Assembly: GCF_014636275.1 (NCBI RefSeq)
Contig: NZ_BMEB01000004.1
Location: 248,001 to 312,000 of the forward strand
Length of the DNA stretch: 64,000 bases
Direction: 5' to 3'
DNA from: Cellulomonas carbonis
Lineage (GTDB): Bacteria > Actinomycetota > Actinomycetes > Actinomycetales > Cellulomonadaceae
Positions 46,009-55,352 of the stretch are shown here, one piece after another. Position 1 is the stretch's first letter, and each line of letters starts with the position of its first letter. The notes beneath the pieces were generated by a model. The model saw nothing but the letters and a program-made list of their open reading frames with translations. It was not told the DNA's origin and searched no databases. The translations under genes were made by a program, and so were the position numbers.

Positions 46009-48648
46009 CTAGAGCCGTCCGGCCGCCGTGACCACGATCGCCGGCTCGCCGCGCTCGTCGCTCGCGGCGAGGTCGACGACGGCGTCGATGCGCCAGTCGC
46101 GGTCGCCCGCAGGGTCGTCGAGGACCTGCCTGACCTCCCACCGCTCCGGCGTCGTCGCCGTCGCGGCGTGCTCGGTCACCAGCAGGAGCGCGGGGCCGCG
46201 CGCGTCGGGACCCGTGCCCACCTCGGCGTGGTCGTCGAAGTACGGGTCGAGCGCGTCGGCCCACCGGCCGGCGTCCCACGCCCGTCCGTCCGTGTCGACG
46301 TCGCCGAGCGCGCCGAGTGCCTCCCACCGCTCGCGCGCGACGAGCTCGACCCGGCGGAAGAGCGCGTTGCGGACGAGGACCCGGAAGGCCCGGCGGTTCG
46401 CGGTGACACTCGGGGGCGGGAGCTCCTCGTCGCGCTCGCGGCGCACGGCCGCGGCCTCGGGGTCGCGCAGCTGCTCCCACTCGTCGAGCAGGCTCGAGTC
46501 GGTGCCGCGCACGACCTCGCCGAGCCACTCGACGAGGTCCTCGAGCAGCTCGTCGCGCCGTTCGGGCGGGACCGTCTGGCGCAGCGCGCGGTACGCGTCG
46601 GCGAGGTAGCGCAGCAGCACGCCCTCGGTGCGCTCGAGGCCGTACGTCGAGACCGTCTCGGTGAACGTCATGGCGCGCTCGTGCATGTCCCGCACGACGG
46701 ACTTGGGCGAGATCTCGTGGTCGGCGACCCAGGGGTTGGTGCGCCGGTAGATCGCGAAGGTGGCCTCGAGCAGCTCTGCGAGGGGCTTGGGGTAGGTGAC
46801 GTCCTCGAGCAGCGCCATCCGCTCGTCGTAGTCGTACCCCTCGGCCTTCATGGCCGCGACGGCCTCGCCCCGCGCGCGGTTCTCCTGCGCGGCGAGCACC
46901 TGGCGCGGGTCGTCGAGCGTCGCCTCGACGACGGAGACGACGTCGAGCGCGTACGTGGCCGCCTCCCGGTCGAGCACGTCGAGCGCGGCGTACGCGAAGG
47001 GGGAGAGCGGCTGGTTGAGCGCGAAGTCGGGCGGGACGTCCACGGTGAGGCGCACGGTCCACCCCCGGCCGTCCGGACGCCGGACGCGCTCGACCACGCC
47101 GGCCGTGCGCAGCGACCGGTAGATCCGCACCGCCTGGCGCACGTGCCGGCCGCGGGCCTGCTCGGGCTCGTGGTTGTCGGTCAGGAGGTGCCGCATGGCC
47201 TCGACCGGGTCCCCGGGGCGGGACAGCACGTTGAGGACCATCGCGTGGGTCACCGCGAAGCTCGACGTGAGCGGCTCGGGCGGCGCGTCGCGAAGCCGCT
47301 CGAAGGTCTTGTCGGTCCAGTTGACGGAACCCTCGGGCGCCTTCTTGCGGACGATCTTCCGGAGCTTCTTCGGGTCGTCCCCGGCGCGGGCGAGCAGCTT
47401 GCGGTTCTCGATGACGTGGTCGGGCGCCATGACCAGGACGTCGCCCACCGTGTCGTAGCCCGCGCGCCCGGCGCGGCCGGCGATCTGGTGGAACTCGCGC
47501 GCCGAGAGGTGGCGCATGCGGACGCCGTCGTACTTGACCAGGGACGTGAGCACGACCGTCCGGATCGGCACGTTGATCCCCACGCCCAGCGTGTCGGTGC
47601 CGCAGACGACCGTGAGCAGGCCCTTCTGCGTCAGGCGCTCGACGACGCGCCGGTATCGCGGGAGCATCCCGGCGTGGTGCACGCCCACGCCGTGGCGAAG
47701 GAGGCGCGACAGGGTCTTCCCGAACCCGGTGCCGAAGCGGAAGGCCCCGAGCTCGGCCGCGATGGCGTCGCGCTGCGCGCGGTCGGCGACGGTGCCCGAC
47801 AGCAGCGCCTGCGCGCGCTCGACCGCGTCCTTCTGCGTGAAGTGCACGAGGTAGACGGGAGCCCGCCGCGTGCGGACGAGGTCCTCGACGACCTCGTGCA
47901 GCGGCTCGACGACGTACTCGTAGCTCAGGGGCACGGGGCGCTCGGCGCTCGTCACCGCGGCCACGGGGACGCCGGTCCGCCGCTCGAGGTCCTCGACGAA
48001 GAAGCCGACGTCGCCGAGGGTCGCCGACATGAGCAGGAACTGCGTGCGCGGCAGCTCCAGCAGAGGGACCTGCCACGCCCACCCGCGCTGCGGGTCCGCG
48101 TAGAAGTGGAACTCGTCCATGACGACCTGCCCGACGGCGTCCTCACCCGGCACCGCGGGGTCGTCGACGTGGTCGGGCGCCTCGGCGGTGCCCTCGCCGG
48201 TCCGCAGCGCGATGTTGGCGAGGATCTCGGCGGTGCAGCACACGATCGGAGCACCCGGGTTCACGCTCGAGTCGCCCGTCATCATGCCGACCTGGTCCGA
48301 GCCGAACGCCGCCACCAGGTCGAAGAACTTCTCGCTCACGAGCGCCTTGAGCGGTGCCGTGTAGTACGTCCTGCGGCCCTGGGCGAGCGCGATGAAGTGC
48401 GCCGCCATCGCGACGAGGGACTTGCCCGAGCCGGTCGGCGTCGACAGGACCACGTGCGACCCCGTGACGAGCTCGAGCAGCGCCTCCTGCTGCGCGGGGT
48501 ACAGCTCGAGCCCGCGGTCCGCGGCCCAGGCGACGAACGCCTCGTAGAGCGCGTCGGCGTCGTGCGGGTCCGCGGGGATGCGGTCGGTCAGCGACGCGGG
48601 GTCGGCCGGGGCGCCCGGGGCGGTGGTCGGTGCGGTGGCGGGGCTCAT
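46009..48648 (-). CDS. DEAD/DEAH-box RNA helicase with DUF3516 domain
   Basis: An 879-residue superfamily-2 helicase. Walker A is TPTGSGKS (about residues 68-75), Walker B is DEFHFY, then SATLGD and the C-terminal motif VI segment QIAGRAGRAGYD. The C-terminal 350 residues form DUF3516, typical of actinobacterial members. A role in RNA or DNA unwinding is expected but undefined. ATG 48648 (MSPATAPTTAP) is used. It is divergent from the sigma-factor gene. Confidence 0.92.
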   Translation of the reverse strand: MSPATAPTTAPGAPADPASLTDRIPADPHDADALYEAFVAWAADRGLELYPAQQEALLELVTGSHVVLSTPTGSGKSLVAMAAHFIALAQGRRTYYTAPLKALVSEKFFDLVAAFGSDQVGMMTGDSSVNPGAPIVCCTAEILANIALRTGEGTAEAPDHVDDPAVPGEDAVGQVVMDEFHFYADPQRGWAWQVPLLELPRTQFLLMSATLGDVGFFVEDLERRTGVPVAAVTSAERPVPLSYEYVVEPLHEVVEDLVRTRRAPVYLVHFTQKDAVERAQALLSGTVADRAQRDAIAAELGAFRFGTGFGKTLSRLLRHGVGVHHAGMLPRYRRVVERLTQKGLLTVVCGTDTLGVGINVPIRTVVLTSLVKYDGVRMRHLSAREFHQIAGRAGRAGYDTVGDVLVMAPDHVIENRKLLARAGDDPKKLRKIVRKKAPEGSVNWTDKTFERLRDAPPEPLTSSFAVTHAMVLNVLSRPGDPVEAMRHLLTDNHEPEQARGRHVRQAVRIYRSLRTAGVVERVRRPDGRGWTVRLTVDVPPDFALNQPLSPFAYAALDVLDREAATYALDVVSVVEATLDDPRQVLAAQENRARGEAVAAMKAEGYDYDERMALLEDVTYPKPLAELLEATFAIYRRTNPWVADHEISPKSVVRDMHERAMTFTETVSTYGLERTEGVLLRYLADAYRALRQTVPPERRDELLEDLVEWLGEVVRGTDSSLLDEWEQLRDPEAAAVRRERDEELPPPSVTANRRAFRVLVRNALFRRVELVARERWEALGALGDVDTDGRAWDAGRWADALDPYFDDHAEVGTGPDARGPALLLVTEHAATATTPERWEVRQVLDDPAGDRDWRIDAVVDLAASDERGEPAIVVTAAGRL

Positions 48649-48739
48649 CGGGAGCCATCCTCCCAGGCTCGGGTCGCGCCGTCGTCGGCCCTACGCTGCG
48701 TCGCGGGACCACGGGTGGGTGGCCGAGCGGGAGGTGCAC

Positions 48740-49756
48740 GTGGACGGGCGCACGGACGGCGGGCGGCGAGCCGTGGAGGCAGGTCGCGCTGCGCAGGGCC
48801 GCGCGGCGGAGCTCGAGCAGCACCGTCGCCGGCTCGTCGGGCTCGGTTACCGCATGCTCGGCTCGGTCGCGGAGGCCGAGGACGTCGTCCAGGAGGCGTG
48901 GCTCCGCCTCGCCGGGACCGACGACGTGCGGGACGTCGGCGCGTGGGCGACGACGGTCGTCTCGCGCCTGTGCCTGGACCGGCTCCGCTCCGCCCGTGCG
49001 CGACGCGAGGCGTACGTCGGGCCGTGGCTTCCCGAGCCGGTGCTGACGCGGGTCGAGGACGACCCGGCCGCGGTCGCCGAGCGGGACGACTCGGTCCGGC
49101 TCGCGCTGCTCGTCGTGCTGGAACGGCTCACCCCCGAGCAGCGCGTCGCCCTCGTGCTGCACGACTCCCTCGGGATCCCGTTCGCAGAGGTCGCCGAGGT
49201 GCTCGGGACGAGCGTCCCGACGGCACGTCAGCACGCGTCGCGCGCACGCCGCACGGTGGCGGACGCGACGCCGCCGGAGCCGGTCGCGCCGGACGTGCAG
49301 CGGTCGGTCGTCGCGGCGTTCGCGCGCGCCGCGGCAGGTGGCGACGTCGCCGAGCTCGTCCGCGTGCTCGCCCCCGACGTCGTGCTGACCTCCGACGGGG
49401 GTGGACGCGTCCGGGCCGCCCTGCGGCCGGTCGTCGGGGCCGACCCCGTGGCGCGGTTCCTCGTCGGCCTCGCGACCCGCGCGCGCGGGGACGTCCAGGT
49501 GGTGCCCGTGCTCGTCAACGGCGAGGTGGGCCTGGTCGTGCTGCTGGTCGAGGACGGGACCACGACCGACGTGTCGGTCGTGGTCCCGCACGTCGACGCC
49601 CACGGCCGGGTCGCGGCTGTCGACATCGTCCGCAACCCCGACAAGCTCGGGAGCGCGCGGTCGGCTCAGCCGGGCTGGCTGCCCGGGGCCACGGAGGCAC
49701 CGTCGTCGGCGGCCGCGCCCGGCAGCGCGCACACCGCCGCGTCGGTGAACCCCTGA
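48740..49756 (+). CDS. ECF41-type RNA polymerase sigma factor (SigJ-like)
   Basis: A 338-residue sigma factor with regions 2 and 4 (about 25-190) and a C-terminal SnoaL-like domain. Two ECF41 signatures are present: the WLPEPV linker near residue 95 and NPDKL near residue 299. In this group the C-terminal domain regulates the sigma activity in place of an anti-sigma factor. The start is GTG 48740, preceded by GGGAGG at 6 bases; GTG 48719 is possible. Its 3' end overlaps the convergent decarboxylase gene by 91 bases. Confidence 0.92.
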   Translation: MDGRTDGGRRAVEAGRAAQGRAAELEQHRRRLVGLGYRMLGSVAEAEDVVQEAWLRLAGTDDVRDVGAWATTVVSRLCLDRLRSARARREAYVGPWLPEPVLTRVEDDPAAVAERDDSVRLALLVVLERLTPEQRVALVLHDSLGIPFAEVAEVLGTSVPTARQHASRARRTVADATPPEPVAPDVQRSVVAAFARAAAGGDVAELVRVLAPDVVLTSDGGGRVRAALRPVVGADPVARFLVGLATRARGDVQVVPVLVNGEVGLVVLLVEDGTTTDVSVVVPHVDAHGRVAAVDIVRNPDKLGSARSAQPGWLPGATEAPSSAAAPGSAHTAASVNP

Positions 49757-50271
49757 GCCGTCAGGCCCAGGCCGTGGTTGAAGCGCGAGCGGTGGTTCTC
49801 GAGCGCGACGAGGTGGGTGAGCTCCACGAGGCCCGCCTCGCCGAGCTCGCCGCGCAGCGCCTCGACCTGCGCGTCGTCGACCGTCGGCGGGGTCGCGGTG
49901 AGCGCGTCGGCGTAGGCGAGCGCGCGCTTCTCGAGCGGCGTGAGCAGCGGCGACGCCGCGTAGTCGGGGACAGCCATGAGGCGCTCGACCGTCAGTCCGG
50001 CGCGCAGCGCGAGCATCGCCCCGAAGTCGATGCACCAGGGGCAGCCGATGACGACGGCGACGCGGTGCGTCACGAGGTCGCGCAGCGAGGCGGGGAGCCG
50101 GTGCGGGGAGGCGAGGACGAGCGACTCGTGCACGAGGCCGGTCCAGAACACGCCGCCGTGGTGCGCCGCGACCGCGCTGGGCTCGAGCGCCCTGCCGTAC
50201 AGCCGGCGCGTCACGGCGAGGGCGGCGCGGCGGAGCGGGGTGATGCGGCTGGGGGGAGAGATGCGGGCCAT
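49666..50271 (-). CDS. Carboxymuconolactone decarboxylase family protein (AhpD-like), ECF41 partner
   Basis: A 201-residue protein with the AhpD-like redox motif CPWC (Cys77, Cys80), followed by FGAMLALRAG. The neighbouring sigma factor belongs to a group usually paired with such a gene. The preceding promoter fits that sigma. Probable role: thiol-dependent peroxide or aldehyde stress defence, or an unknown oxidoreductase. ATG 50271 follows GGAGGA. The last 30 codons share DNA with the sigma gene's 3' end. Confidence 0.88.
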   Translation of the reverse strand: MARISPPSRITPLRRAALAVTRRLYGRALEPSAVAAHHGGVFWTGLVHESLVLASPHRLPASLRDLVTHRVAVVIGCPWCIDFGAMLALRAGLTVERLMAVPDYAASPLLTPLEKRALAYADALTATPPTVDDAQVEALRGELGEAGLVELTHLVALENHRSRFNHGLGLTAQGFTDAAVCALPGAAADDGASVAPGSQPG

Positions 50272-50306
50272 GGGTGTCCTCCGTGTCGACGGGCTGTCGA
50301 GAGGAG

Positions 50307-50333
50307 GACGGTGCTGCGCGGAGGAACGTGACA
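50307..50333 (-). promoter_or_regulatory. ECF41-type promoter of the carboxymuconolactone decarboxylase gene
   Basis: Reading the minus strand: TGTCACG (50333-50327), a 16-base spacer, then CGTC (50310-50307). This agrees with the published ECF41 consensus of TGTCACA and CGTC at the same spacing. The ATG is 35 bases further on. Confidence 0.75.
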
Positions 50334-50386
50334 GGCGGGGCCGGTCCGGTTCGTGCGGACGCAGTGAGATGCGTCTCAGCCGGCGC

Positions 50387-51295
50387 TCACAGCACGGCGG
50401 CGCACACGGCGGCGAGCCGCGCCCGGAGCGGTGCGGCGGCCTCCGCGTGCGCGCGCTGACGCCTGACGTACTCGGCCTTGCCCTCGGCGGTCTCGATCGC
50501 GACGGGCGCCTCGCCCAGCGACGACAGGTCGTACGGCGACGCCTGCATGTCCAGGCGCCGGATCTCCGCAGCCAGAGCGAAGGCGTCGAGCAGCAGGTCC
50601 CCGGGCACGAGGGGACCGAGCTTGAGGCTCCACTTGAGCAGGTCCATGTTGGCGTGCAGGCACCCCGGCTGCTCCGTCGCCGCCTGGGTCTCGCGCGTCG
50701 GCGTCAGCTGGTTGCGGGGGACCGCCTCGGGCGTGAAGAACCGGAACGCGTCGATGTGCGAGCACCGGATCGTGTGACGCTCGACGACGGCGTCCGTACC
50801 CGCCCGGCCCAGGCGCAGGGGCAGGTCGTGCCGCAACGCGTCGTCCCGGCGGTAGACCATGGCCCACTCGTGCAGCCCGAGGCACCCGAGGTGCGCGGGC
50901 CGGGACGCGGTGGCCTCGAGCAGGCCGTGCACGTACCGCACCGTGTCACCGCGGTCCGCGAGGAACGCCCCCACGTCGAGCGTGGCGGCGCCGTCGTCGT
51001 CGCGGTACCAGCGCCAGCCCGCGTGCGGTGCCGGGCCCTCGGGACCGGGCAGGAGCGCGGTCCCGGCACCCGGGTGCCAGCGCGCGAGGAGCGCGGGCCG
51101 GACCCCGTAGTACTCGTGGAGGAAGTCCTCGACGGCGTGCCGATCACCCGTGCCACGTCGCGCCCGGTGACCGGCCGTGAGCGCGTCGGCGCGCTCGCGG
51201 TGCGCGTCGGCGAGCGCACGCCAGTCGGCCGCCGACAGCCGCCCGGCCCCCTGCCGGGCCGGTGCGTCCGGCTGGAGGGTCGGGGGCGCGCTCAC
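50387..51295 (-). CDS. Predicted 3-methyladenine DNA glycosylase (actinobacterial family)
   Basis: A 302-residue protein of an actinobacterial family commonly annotated as 3-methyladenine DNA glycosylase. Recognisable family blocks are VEDFLHEYYGVRPALLARWHPG, LGLHEWAMVY and CSHIDAFRFFTPEAVPRNQ. No helix-hairpin-helix or AlkA motif can be seen, so the name rests on family labels and deserves caution. The GTG at 51295 overlaps the stop of the fusion gene by 4 bases, so both are co-translated. Confidence 0.7.
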   Translation of the reverse strand: MSAPPTLQPDAPARQGAGRLSAADWRALADAHRERADALTAGHRARRGTGDRHAVEDFLHEYYGVRPALLARWHPGAGTALLPGPEGPAPHAGWRWYRDDDGAATLDVGAFLADRGDTVRYVHGLLEATASRPAHLGCLGLHEWAMVYRRDDALRHDLPLRLGRAGTDAVVERHTIRCSHIDAFRFFTPEAVPRNQLTPTRETQAATEQPGCLHANMDLLKWSLKLGPLVPGDLLLDAFALAAEIRRLDMQASPYDLSSLGEAPVAIETAEGKAEYVRRQRAHAEAAAPLRARLAAVCAAVL

Positions 51296-52716
51296 GAGCC
51301 GAGGGTACGGCGCACCTCGGGCCCTCGGGCCCCGCCCAGGTGCGTCGTGAACCAGTCGCACGCGAGGCCCGCGACGACGTCGATCGCGCCCGGCTCGGCG
51401 AAGAGGTGGCCTGCACGCGGGACGACGACGAGGTCGTTCGGGCACCGCAGCATCGCGCGGGCGCGCTCGTTGAGCCCGAGGACGACCTCGTCCGCACCCC
51501 CCACCACGAGGAGGGTCGGCGCGACCACACGGTGCAGGCGCCGGGCCGCGAGGTCGGGCCGTCCACCGCGCGACACGATGGCGCGCACGGGGCTGTCCTC
51601 CTCCGCGGCCGCCCACAGCGCTGCCGCGGCGCCCGTGCTCGCGCCGAACCACCCGACCGGCAGGCCGTGCGCCCCGGGGTGCCGCCCGAGCCTCCTGGTC
51701 GCGGCGACGAGCCGGTCCGCCAGGAGGGGCACGTCGAACACGAGGGACCGGTCCTCCTCCTCGCCGGGCGACAGGAGGTCGACCAGGAGCGTCGCGAGCC
51801 CGGCGGCCTCGAGGGCGCGCGCCACGTGCCGGTTGCGCGGGCTGTGCCGGCTGCTGCCGCTGCCGTGCGCGAACACGACGAGCCCGAGCGCGCCCGCCGG
51901 GACCGTCAGCTCTCCCTCGAGCGCCACGCCGTCGGTGGGTACGAAGAGGTGCTCGCGCGCGGTCGGGGCCGGCGTCCGCCCGGTCGCGGCTTGAGTCCGC
52001 CCGGTCGGGGCCCGCGTCCGCCCGGTCGGGGACGTGCGGACGCGGCGGGCGGCGCGGTCGAGCGCGGCCACGACGTCCGCGTCGGGGACCTGCGTGAAGT
52101 CGTCGTAGTACCGGCCGATCGACTCGAGGTCGGCGGGCGTCTCGACGGCGACGAGCTCGTCCGCGCCGGCACCGACGGCCCCAGCAGGCGCCGCGCCCCG
52201 GAACCGCTCCTCCCAGCCGAGGGGGGCGACGGGCACGGCGAGCACGACGTGCCCGGCGCCGAGGGCGCGCACGACCGCGCAGGCGGCGCGCGCGGTCGAG
52301 CCGGTCGCCACGCCGTCGTCGACGACGACGACCGTCCGCCCGGCGAGCGGCACCCGCGGGCGCCCGGCGCGCAGGAGCTCGAGGCGCCTGGCGACCTCGG
52401 CCCGCTCTCGCGCCGCGACGCGCTCGACGTCCTCCTGGGTCAGACGCGTCGCGCCGAGCACGCGCGCGTCGAGGACCGTGACGCCGTCCTCGCCCACGGC
52501 GCCCATGGCGAGCTCGGGCTGCCACGGCACGCCCAGCTTGCGCACGACGACGACGTCGAGCGGCGCGTCGAGCGCGTCGGCGACCTCGGCCGCGACGGGC
52601 ACGCCGCCGCGCGGCAGGCCCACGACCACGACGTCGTGACCCGCGAGGTGCCGCAGGCGCGCCGCGAGCCGTCGCCCTGCGTCGGCCCGGTCGCGGAACG
52701 GTGCGCGGAACGGCAC
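51292..52716 (-). CDS. Phosphoribosyltransferase--alpha/beta-hydrolase fusion protein
   Basis: A 474-residue, two-domain protein. The N-terminal part (about 1-215) is a type I phosphoribosyltransferase with the PRPP loop [14 protein letters not shown]. The C-terminal part (about 255-474) is a dienelactone-hydrolase-like alpha/beta hydrolase with the serine in GASTG, Asp in GGADEVV and His in GHLF. A TGRTxAP linker, three 7-residue units, joins them. The start chosen is GTG 52716; GTG 52764 would add 16 residues. The function is unknown, though similar fusions exist in actinobacteria. Confidence 0.82.
   Translation of the reverse strand: MPFRAPFRDRADAGRRLAARLRHLAGHDVVVVGLPRGGVPVAAEVADALDAPLDVVVVRKLGVPWQPELAMGAVGEDGVTVLDARVLGATRLTQEDVERVAARERAEVARRLELLRAGRPRVPLAGRTVVVVDDGVATGSTARAACAVVRALGAGHVVLAVPVAPLGWEERFRGAAPAGAVGAGADELVAVETPADLESIGRYYDDFTQVPDADVVAALDRAARRVRTSPTGRTRAPTGRTQAATGRTPAPTAREHLFVPTDGVALEGELTVPAGALGLVVFAHGSGSSRHSPRNRHVARALEAAGLATLLVDLLSPGEEEDRSLVFDVPLLADRLVAATRRLGRHPGAHGLPVGWFGASTGAAAALWAAAEEDSPVRAIVSRGGRPDLAARRLHRVVAPTLLVVGGADEVVLGLNERARAMLRCPNDLVVVPRAGHLFAEPGAIDVVAGLACDWFTTHLGGARGPEVRRTLGS
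51974..52028. repeat. 21-base tandem repeat encoding the fusion linker
   Basis: GTCCGCCCGGTCG recurs at 51974, 51995 and 52016 with period 21, encoding the repeating TGRTxAP linker between the two enzyme domains. Confidence 0.8.
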
Positions 52717-52849
52717 GTGACCACCCCCGCTCCCACGGTCCGCCCCTCCGGTGCGTCTGTCCACCGGCCGGGTGGGACGCCGGGCGGTGCGGGTGCGCGT
52801 CCCGACACCCGCCGTGGCACCGCGTGCCGGGAGCGGGGTGCGCGAGACC

Positions 52850-52855
52850 TAGGGT
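52850..52855 (+). promoter_or_regulatory. -10 element of rnhA
   Basis: TAGGGT, 7 bases before GTG 52863; supports a leaderless message and this start. Confidence 0.45.
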
Positions 52856-52862
52856 GTCCTGC

Positions 52863-53339
52863 GTGCCGCAGACCTCCACCGACCCCTCGAGCGAGCCCGC
52901 CGTCGTCGAGATCTGGACGGACGGCGCGTGCAAGGGCAACCCCGGCCCGGGGGGCTGGGGCGCGCTGCTGCGGTCCGGCTCGCACGAGCGCGAGCTCTTC
53001 GGCGGCGAGGCGGGCACGACGAACAACCGCATGGAGCTGCTCGCCGTCATCGAGGCGCTCCGGGCCCTCAACCGTCCGTGCGCGGTGACGCTGCACGTGG
53101 ACTCGACGTACGTCATGCACGGCATGACGCGGTGGATGGCGGGGTGGAAGCGCAACGGGTGGCTCACGGGCGAGAAGAAGCCCGTCAAGAACAAGGACCT
53201 GTGGACCGAGCTCGACACGCAGGTCGGACGCCACACCGTGACGTGGGTGTGGGTCAAGGGGCACGCCGGCGATCCCGGCAACGAGCGCGCGGACACGCTC
53301 GCGAACAAGGGCGTCGAGGCGGTCCGCGCGCGCGTGTGA
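52863..53339 (+). CDS. rnhA: Ribonuclease HI
   Basis: RNase HI cuts the RNA strand of RNA-DNA hybrids. The 158-residue protein has the four acidic residues Asp20 (in [11 protein letters not shown]), Glu58 (in NNRMELLAV), Asp80 (in HVDSTYV) and Asp144 (in NERADTLA), plus the flexible-loop His in KGHAGDPG. Its basic handle region ([20 protein letters not shown]) is intact. Start GTG 52863 is set by the -10 at 52850. Confidence 0.95.
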   Translation: MPQTSTDPSSEPAVVEIWTDGACKGNPGPGGWGALLRSGSHERELFGGEAGTTNNRMELLAVIEALRALNRPCAVTLHVDSTYVMHGMTRWMAGWKRNGWLTGEKKPVKNKDLWTELDTQVGRHTVTWVWVKGHAGDPGNERADTLANKGVEAVRARV

Positions 53340-53429
53340 CGGTGCGGCGGGCGTCGCTCGCCCCGTCCACTCTGAGAGACGATCCGTCTGCTGGTTGATA
53401 CGCGGCCGTCCGTCTGCCTCACTGGGACG

Positions 53430-54230
53430 ATGACGACCTACACGCACGGCCACCACGCGAGCGTCCTGCGCTCGCACAGCCGGCGCACAGCGGCCAACTC
53501 GGCGCCCCACCTGCTGCCGCACCTCGTCCCGGGCTCGCGGCTGCTCGACGTCGGGTGCGGGCCGGGCACCATCACGGTGGACCTCGCGCGCGCCGTCGCG
53601 CCGGGCGAGGTCGTCGCCGTCGACGCCGCCCAGGCCGCCGTCGAGCTGACGGCCGCAGCGGCCGAGGAGGCGGGCGTCGCGGTCACCGCGCAGGTCGCCG
53701 ACGTGCGGGAGCTCCCGTTCCCCGACGGGTCGTTCGACGTCGTGCACGCCCACCAGGTCCTCCAGCACCTCGCCGACCCCGTCGCGGCGCTGCGCGAGAT
53801 GCGTCGCGTGACGCGACCGGGCGGGATCGTGGCGGTGCGCGACGCCGACTACGCCGCGATGACGTGGCACCCGGCGTCGCCCGGGCTCGAGGACTGGCTC
53901 GCGCTCTACCACGAGGTCACCGACGCGAACGGCGCCGAGGCCGACGCCGGCCGGCGTCTCCTGGGCTGGGCGCTCGAGGCCGGGTTCGACGTCGACGACC
54001 TCACGCCGAGCGCGTCCGCGTGGTGCTTCGCGACGCCCGAGGAGCGCGCGTGGTGGTCCCAGACGTGGGCCGAGCGCGTCACGTCGTCGGCGTTCGGGCG
54101 GACCGCGCTCGCCGAGGGCCTCGCGGACGACGTCGCGCTCGAGGCGCTCGCGGACGCGTGGCGCGCCTGGGGCGAGGCGCCCGACGGGTGGTTCGCCGTG
54201 CTGCACGGCGAGCTGATCGCGCGCGCCTGA
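53430..54230 (+). CDS. Class I SAM-dependent methyltransferase
   Basis: A 266-residue methyltransferase with the SAM-binding LLDVGCGPGTITVDLA (about 39-54), the acidic residue in VVAVDAAQAA, and FDVVHAHQVLQHLADP. The order resembles UbiE/UbiG-type enzymes, but the substrate is unknown. ATG 53430 is used. No operon partner is evident. Confidence 0.88.
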   Translation: MTTYTHGHHASVLRSHSRRTAANSAPHLLPHLVPGSRLLDVGCGPGTITVDLARAVAPGEVVAVDAAQAAVELTAAAAEEAGVAVTAQVADVRELPFPDGSFDVVHAHQVLQHLADPVAALREMRRVTRPGGIVAVRDADYAAMTWHPASPGLEDWLALYHEVTDANGAEADAGRRLLGWALEAGFDVDDLTPSASAWCFATPEERAWWSQTWAERVTSSAFGRTALAEGLADDVALEALADAWRAWGEAPDGWFAVLHGELIARA

Positions 54231-54295
54231 GGCGCCCGGCCCGGCCCGGCCCGGCTCAGGGCACGTCAGCGGCCGTCAGGTCTCGTCAGCGCTCG

Positions 54296-55318
54296 TCACG
54301 GCACGAGCGCACGCGCCGTCGACGTCGACGCGGCGTGCATCGCACGCTCGAGCGGGCCGCGTCCCAGGGACGCGCGCCAGAGCCATGCGAGCGCGACCGT
54401 GACCACCACGAAGGCGAGCAGCACCGCGTTGCTCGGCGACCGTACGACGTCGTCGCCCAGCACGGCGATCGCGACGAGGTGCGTGCAGTACGCGGTCAGC
54501 GCGAGCGCGCCCGTCGCCGCGAGCGGCGCCAGGACCCGGCCGAGGTGCGGCGTGACCCACAGGCAGACGCCGAGCACGAGGAGCGCGACCCCGGTCGTGC
54601 CCACGACGTCCGGGGTGGTGTCGGCGTGCGGCTCCGCCGACACGAGCGGCACGACCGCGGCGGGCAGGGTCAGGCGTGCGGCGACGGCCGCCGCACCGTA
54701 CCCGACGACCACGGCCGCGGCGCCGCCCAGCACGAGCCGCCGCGCCGTCCTCGGCGCGGCGAGGTCGAGGCGCCCGACGGCGAGGCCGACGAGCACGTAG
54801 AGGGCCCACACGAGCACGGGGTAGTACTCGCCCACGGCGATCTCGACGAGCTGCGGCGCGCCGCCCCAGGGCCCGAGCCCCAGCACGTCGCGCGCCGCGT
54901 GCACGAGGACGGGTGACACGACCGAGAGGACCGCCGCGAGCCCGAGCAGCGCGCGCACGGGCAGCCGCAGCACCACGGTCGTCGCGGCGAACAGCACCGC
55001 GTAGGACGGCAGGATCACGGCCACGGGTGTGCCGAGCGCGATGAGCAGCGCACCCAGGGGCCACAGCAGGAGCGCGCGCACGGTGATCCGCACGCGCGCA
55101 CGCACCAGCGCGTCGCCCTCGGCCGGGACCGGACCGCCGCTGAGGAGCGCCGCCGCCACACCCGCGAGCAGGGCGAAGGTCGCGGCGGAGCGTCCGTCGG
55201 CGAGCTGGAGCCACCCGGAGGGCGTCGACCAGTCGGTCGACGCGGCGCCGACGTGCGCGGTGAACATCCCGAGCACGGCGGTGCCACGCGCGACGTCGAC
55301 CCCCACCACGCGCTCCAC
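54296..55318 (-). CDS. Membrane protein, heparan-alpha-glucosaminide N-acetyltransferase-like (DUF1624/DUF418)
   Basis: A 340-residue protein with about nine hydrophobic segments. It begins MERVVGVDVARGTAVLGMFTAHVG, the signature of the acyltransferase-like DUF1624/DUF418 family; the conserved Asp-Arg and His residues are present. It may acetylate a surface or lipid-linked sugar, but the substrate is unknown. GTG 55318 is divergent from the FAH hydrolase start with only 34 bases between. Confidence 0.8.
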   Translation of the reverse strand: MERVVGVDVARGTAVLGMFTAHVGAASTDWSTPSGWLQLADGRSAATFALLAGVAAALLSGGPVPAEGDALVRARVRITVRALLLWPLGALLIALGTPVAVILPSYAVLFAATTVVLRLPVRALLGLAAVLSVVSPVLVHAARDVLGLGPWGGAPQLVEIAVGEYYPVLVWALYVLVGLAVGRLDLAAPRTARRLVLGGAAAVVVGYGAAAVAARLTLPAAVVPLVSAEPHADTTPDVVGTTGVALLVLGVCLWVTPHLGRVLAPLAATGALALTAYCTHLVAIAVLGDDVVRSPSNAVLLAFVVVTVALAWLWRASLGRGPLERAMHAASTSTARALVP

Positions 55319-55340
55319 GGCGGCAGCGTACGGGGGCGCC

Positions 55341-55346
55341 TAGGCT
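55341..55346 (+). promoter_or_regulatory. -10 element of the FAH hydrolase gene
   Basis: TAGGCT, 6 bases before GTG 55353; leaderless start likely. Confidence 0.45.
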
Positions 55347-55352
55347 GCGGGG

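Noticed and set aside
45928-50331. 1467-residue plus-strand frame across the helicase and sigma region.
   Set aside because: Shadow frame crossing several real genes on both strands; length is due to the scarcity of stop codons in high-GC DNA.
54231-54295. CCCGG and CGTCAG repeats between the methyltransferase and the membrane protein gene.
   Set aside because: Short, low-complexity and GC-driven; no clear hairpin.
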